A stretch of 7,413 bases of DNA, from the NCBI GenBank assembly GCA_021773655.1, contig JAJFJX010000460.1:1-7413 (forward strand), in the 5' to 3' direction. The notes under the pieces were generated by a model. The model did no database searches. It was not told the DNA's origin and was given only the letters and a program-made list of their open reading frames with translations. Of this stretch, positions 4,628 to 7,413 are shown one piece after another; the first letter of the stretch is position 1; each line of letters begins with the position of its first letter. The translations under genes and the position numbers were made by a program. This DNA is from Panacagrimonas sp. Its GTDB lineage: Bacteria > Pseudomonadota > Gammaproteobacteria > Nevskiales > Nevskiaceae.

Positions 4628-6828
4628 AGCAGGATGATTTCGGCTACTTCGAGGTCGTCGATCAATCCGGGCTTCCATTCCAGTTCCTTTTGAAAGTGCA
4701 AGCCCAGCGGCATCAGCACCCGGTTGTACCACCACATGGCCCGCGCGCGTCGATGCACCAGAAACCATAGTCCCAGATCGAGCAGCTGCGAGGACTTCGG
4801 CTGCATGCCGTAGATCGCGCTGCGGTCAACCGTGAATCCGTGCCGGTCCAGTTTGCGCTGCAGCGACTGGGGCTCGTAGCGGCGGCGGTGCCCGACGAAG
4901 TCGTCGAAAGCAGTCCACTGTGCCGGATGCAGAGGCACCGAGAGCAGCAGCGCCGCGCCGGGCGTCGATACCCTTGCCAGTTCCGACAGTGCGCCTTCGT
5001 CGTCGTCCACGTGCTCGATGATGTCGAGTGCGCACACCAGGTCGAAGGCGCCGTCCGGCAGCGGCAGAGCGCCGATCTGGCCGGTCACGCCAAGTCCGCC
5101 ACCCCTGCTCAGCCGTGCCAGCGCCGGGGCACTGATGTCGATGAAATGCGTGCCCATGATCGGCAAACGCGGCCGCAGGCCGGGCGCAACCTCCAGGCGT
5201 CGCTGCGAGGTGGCGACCAGCGCACACACCAGTGGCCAGGTATTGAATCGCTGTGGTGCGACGAGCTGGGCGTCGCGCCACAGCAGATCGTAGAAACTGC
5301 GGTTGGCATGCAGCAGTTCGGCATCCGTGCGCGGCACCGCGCGCGCAGTGACAGGGCTCGGATCCATGCCGGCACCGACCGGTCGCAGCGTTTGCAGCCA
5401 GCAGGCGTGCAGCACGGCTGCCAGCCATCCGAGTGCGCTTCCGGCGTAGATGTCGACAGCGACGTGCTGGCGGGTCGCCAGCGTCGAATACAGGATTCCG
5501 AGCGCCCAGGCCGCGCTGACGAGGCGCGGCCAGCCCGGCGCATCGGCGCGGCGCAGCAGGCGGTCCAGCCAGATCGCGGAGTACACCGCGAACGCGGCGT
5601 GCAGCGAGGGCAGGGCGTTGCCGGCGTCGTCAGCCGCGATCACCGGCCCGAACGGCGGGTAAGAATGCCAGTCGACGTCGGCGCGCGGACTCGCGCTGGG
5701 CCACAGCAGGAACACCGCCATCCCCGCCACGCTCAGCGCGAGCATCCCCAGGTAGTAGTTCAGAAGTTCGCGGCGGTCGGTGAGCAGCCCCGGTGCCAGC
5801 GCCACGTACAGCCACAACGACACGTACAGCCACAGTGCGCCCGGCCAGAACGCAATCCATTGATCCAGTGCAGTCACCGGCATCAGGGTCACCGGGAACA
5901 GCGGGAACCTGAGCAGCAGAAAATAAGCGGCGAAGAATCCGCCGGCGATCAGCCAGCCGGCCAGCATCTTCAGGCCGAAGTGGGCCTTGAGCCCGTTCCA
6001 CAGCGCCTGCGCCCATGCCGATCTGTTTTCCGCGCCACGCAAGCGCAACAGCTCGGAGACGGTCACGCACTGCAATCCTTTTTCGCGCAATCCTTGCAGA
6101 ATCTGCGGCAGCGCCTGCGCGCAAGCGGGTCGATGCCGGCCGGACAGATCATGGCCGTCGTGCATCAGCACGATGTCGCCGGGGCGGATGCGTGCCAGCA
6201 CGCGCCGCGCGATGCGTTGCGGATCCGAAGTGCGGGAGTCGTGGCTGTGCAGGGACCAGGCGATCACGCTCAGCTGCAGTGCTCGCGCGGCGCGTGCGAA
6301 CGGCGGGCTCTTGAGGCCGATCGGCGGCCGGTACAGCGGCGGTTCTGCACGTTGTGCGAGCTCGGCGATGGCGCCTGCGCCACCTTCGATTTCCTTTCGC
6401 TGACGCGATTCACAGAAAAAATTCTGCCAGCGCGAATGGTTCAAGGAATGATTGCCGAGCTCGTGGTGCTCCGCTTCGATGCGGCGGCCGAGCGCGGGGT
6501 GCGCGTGCAGTGCGCGGCCAATGACGAAGAAGGTGGCGCGTGCGCCATGCCGTGCCAGCGCATCGAGCACCGCGGGCGTGACTTCGGGATCGGGGCCGTC
6601 GTCGAAGGTCAGCGCCACGTAAGGCTGCTGTCGCGAACCGCGCGTCCGGGTCGGATACAGCAGGCTCGATCCCGGCCGCGCAATGCCATCGGCGAGCAGT
6701 GCCAGCAGCAGTGCGGCGGCAATGCCGGCCGCCACAGGCGACCACCAGTACACCAACGCGAAAGCGGGCACGGCTGCGGCGCCACGCAGGATCGCCTTGC
6801 AAACACTCGCCGCGTCTTGCCGGGTCAC
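4603..6828 (-). CDS. Three-domain fusion: NodB polysaccharide deacetylase, PAP2 phosphatase, SAM methyltransferase
   Basis: A 741-residue inner-membrane protein. The GTG at 6828 overlaps the fabG stop as GTGA; the frame stays open upstream to 7299 but only shadows fabG. Residues 12-48 are hydrophobic, one long segment or a hairpin. The NodB domain (about 68-262) keeps all five motifs: TFDDGPDPE (Asp76/Asp77), the metal-binding His127 and His131 in HSLNH, RPPIG (167-171), HDS (196-198) and LMHDG (His223). A PAP2 domain (about 285-478, roughly six membrane segments) has PSLHAAFA (407-414) and Arg453/His455/Asp459 in TRQHVAVD, but no clear first PAP2 motif. The C-terminal class I methyltransferase (about 505-741) has the SAM loop LEVAPGLRP (545-553), with Ala where Gly is usual, and FDLVCALDIIEHVDDDEG (595-612). 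Likely reactions are removal of an N-acetyl group from a sugar, phosphate-ester hydrolysis or transfer, and methylation. The substrate is unknown; a lipid-linked amino sugar near an aryl-polyene pathway is inferred. Confidence 0.93.
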   Translation of the reverse strand: MTRQDAASVCKAILRGAAAVPAFALVYWWSPVAAGIAAALLLALLADGIARPGSSLLYPTRTRGSRQQPYVALTFDDGPDPEVTPAVLDALARHGARATFFVIGRALHAHPALGRRIEAEHHELGNHSLNHSRWQNFFCESRQRKEIEGGAGAIAELAQRAEPPLYRPPIGLKSPPFARAARALQLSVIAWSLHSHDSRTSDPQRIARRVLARIRPGDIVLMHDGHDLSGRHRPACAQALPQILQGLREKGLQCVTVSELLRLRGAENRSAWAQALWNGLKAHFGLKMLAGWLIAGGFFAAYFLLLRFPLFPVTLMPVTALDQWIAFWPGALWLYVSLWLYVALAPGLLTDRRELLNYYLGMLALSVAGMAVFLLWPSASPRADVDWHSYPPFGPVIAADDAGNALPSLHAAFAVYSAIWLDRLLRRADAPGWPRLVSAAWALGILYSTLATRQHVAVDIYAGSALGWLAAVLHACWLQTLRPVGAGMDPSPVTARAVPRTDAELLHANRSFYDLLWRDAQLVAPQRFNTWPLVCALVATSQRRLEVAPGLRPRLPIMGTHFIDISAPALARLSRGGGLGVTGQIGALPLPDGAFDLVCALDIIEHVDDDEGALSELARVSTPGAALLLSVPLHPAQWTAFDDFVGHRRRYEPQSLQRKLDRHGFTVDRSAIYGMQPKSSQLLDLGLWFLVHRRARAMWWYNRVLMPLGLHFQKELEWKPGLIDDLEVAEIILLCRRSSPA

Positions 6829-7413
6829 GTCAGCATTCCGCCGTTGATGGCGATCACCTGACGGGTGATGTAGGCCGCGCTGTCCGACATCAGGTAGGCG
6901 ACCAGACCGGCGACCTCGTCCGGCTCTCCGAGGCGGCGCGCGGGAATGTGCCGGATCATGTCGTCGACCGCGGCGTTGGCGCTCATGTCGGTACGGATCA
7001 GTCCCGGCGCCACGCAATTGACGGTGATGCCGCGACTCGCCAGTTCCAGCGCCAGCGCCTTGGTCGCGCCGATGATCCCGCCCTTGGCCGCGCTGTAATT
7101 GACCTGGCCACGGTTGCCGGCGAGCGCCGCCATCGACGACAGGGTGACGATACGTCCCGGCCGGCGGCGGCGGATCATCGGTAGCACCAGGGGTCGCAGC
7201 ACGTTGTAGAAGCCGTCGAGATTTGTGTGCACCACGCTGTCCCAATCCTGGGACGTCAGCGCCGGAAAGACACTGTCGCGGGTCATGCCGGCGTTGCACA
7301 CCACGCCATAAGGCGCGCCGTGTGCGGCGATGTCCGACTGCAGCGCCGCCGCTGCCGCCGCGCGGTCCGCCAGGTCGAAATACAGGATGCGGGTGGGCGT
7401 GCCTGCCATCTGC
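6825..7413 (-). CDS. fabG: FabG-type 3-oxoacyl-ACP reductase of aryl-polyene type (5' part missing)
   Basis: This is an NADPH-dependent short-chain dehydrogenase/reductase expected to reduce 3-oxoacyl-ACP intermediates in the cytosol. The gene runs off the right edge, so the first roughly 50 residues, including the Gly-rich cofactor loop, are missing. Counting from the ATG at 7409, which is probably internal, the visible part has NAG (39-41), the active-site Asn63 in HTNLDG, the catalytic Ser92, Tyr105 and Lys109 (SSMAALAGNRGQVNYSAAK), the NCVAPGLIRTDM stretch (131-142) and a typical C-terminal INGGML. GAPYGVVCNAGMTRD and HTNLDGFYNV strongly recall, from memory, the dedicated FabG of aryl-polyene pigment clusters rather than housekeeping FabG. 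Its TGA overlaps the GTG of the fusion gene downstream. Function as a ketoreductase is secure; membership of a pigment cluster needs the sequence to the right. Confidence 0.93.
   Translation of the reverse strand, partial: QMAGTPTRILYFDLADRAAAAAALQSDIAAHGAPYGVVCNAGMTRDSVFPALTSQDWDSVVHTNLDGFYNVLRPLVLPMIRRRRPGRIVTLSSMAALAGNRGQVNYSAAKGGIIGATKALALELASRGITVNCVAPGLIRTDMSANAAVDDMIRHIPARRLGEPDEVAGLVAYLMSDSAAYITRQVIAINGGMLT

Noticed and set aside
4840..6861. Plus-strand open frame of 673 codons opposite the fusion gene
   Set aside because: It is the antisense shadow of a GC-rich gene; it shows no recognisable domain, while the minus-strand frame has three complete domains.
6829..7299. N-terminal extension of the fusion protein to an ATG at 7299
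   Set aside because: The extra 157 residues are an out-of-frame reading of fabG; the GTG at 6828 overlapping the fabG stop is a natural coupled start.
1..7413. tRNA, rRNA, CRISPR array, insertion sequence or phage attachment site
   Set aside because: No cloverleaf, spaced direct repeats, transposase motifs or terminal inverted repeats were seen on either strand.

Overview
The window is GC-rich and all confidently called genes lie on the minus strand, so transcription runs from position 7413 towards 1. GC content, gene families and layout suggest a gammaproteobacterium of the Xanthomonadales/Lysobacterales type. This is inferred from gene content; there is no rRNA or other marker to fix it.

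Right-hand block (3728-7413). Three genes overlap end to end and look like the tail of one operon. First is the 3' part of a FabG-type ketoreductase cut by the window edge. From memory it closely resembles the dedicated FabG of aryl-polyene (xanthomonadin-like) pigment clusters. Its stop codon overlaps the GTG start of a 741-residue protein fusing three enzymes: a NodB-type polysaccharide deacetylase, a membrane PAP2 phosphatase/phosphotransferase and a class I SAM methyltransferase. The last 25 bases of that gene overlap the start of a MipA/OmpV-family outer-membrane protein. The fusion is the most interesting item: it joins sugar deacetylation, phosphate-ester chemistry and methylation in one inner-membrane protein beside what looks like an aryl-polyene locus. 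I infer a role in building or tailoring a glycolipid-like carrier or envelope product, but the substrate cannot be read from the sequence.

Middle block (2730-3727). A stand-alone secreted SYLF-domain protein has its own strong ribosome binding site. It is followed by a 7-bp hairpin and a stronger hairpin with an 11-bp uninterrupted stem, neither with a clear T-tract.

Left-hand block (318-2729). A DUF4398 lipoprotein and an OmpA-domain lipoprotein are joined by an ATGA overlap. A hairpin with a perfect 11-bp stem separates them from a YihY/BrkB-family inner-membrane protein. The lipoprotein pair looks like a peptidoglycan-anchoring module of the outer membrane.

Left edge (1-317). No recognised gene lies here. 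A 62-codon minus-strand reading frame at 49-237 shows the codon-position GC gradient expected of real genes in such a genome but has no convincing ribosome binding site. The first 12 bases look like the 3' arm and T-tract of a plus-strand terminator cut by the window edge.
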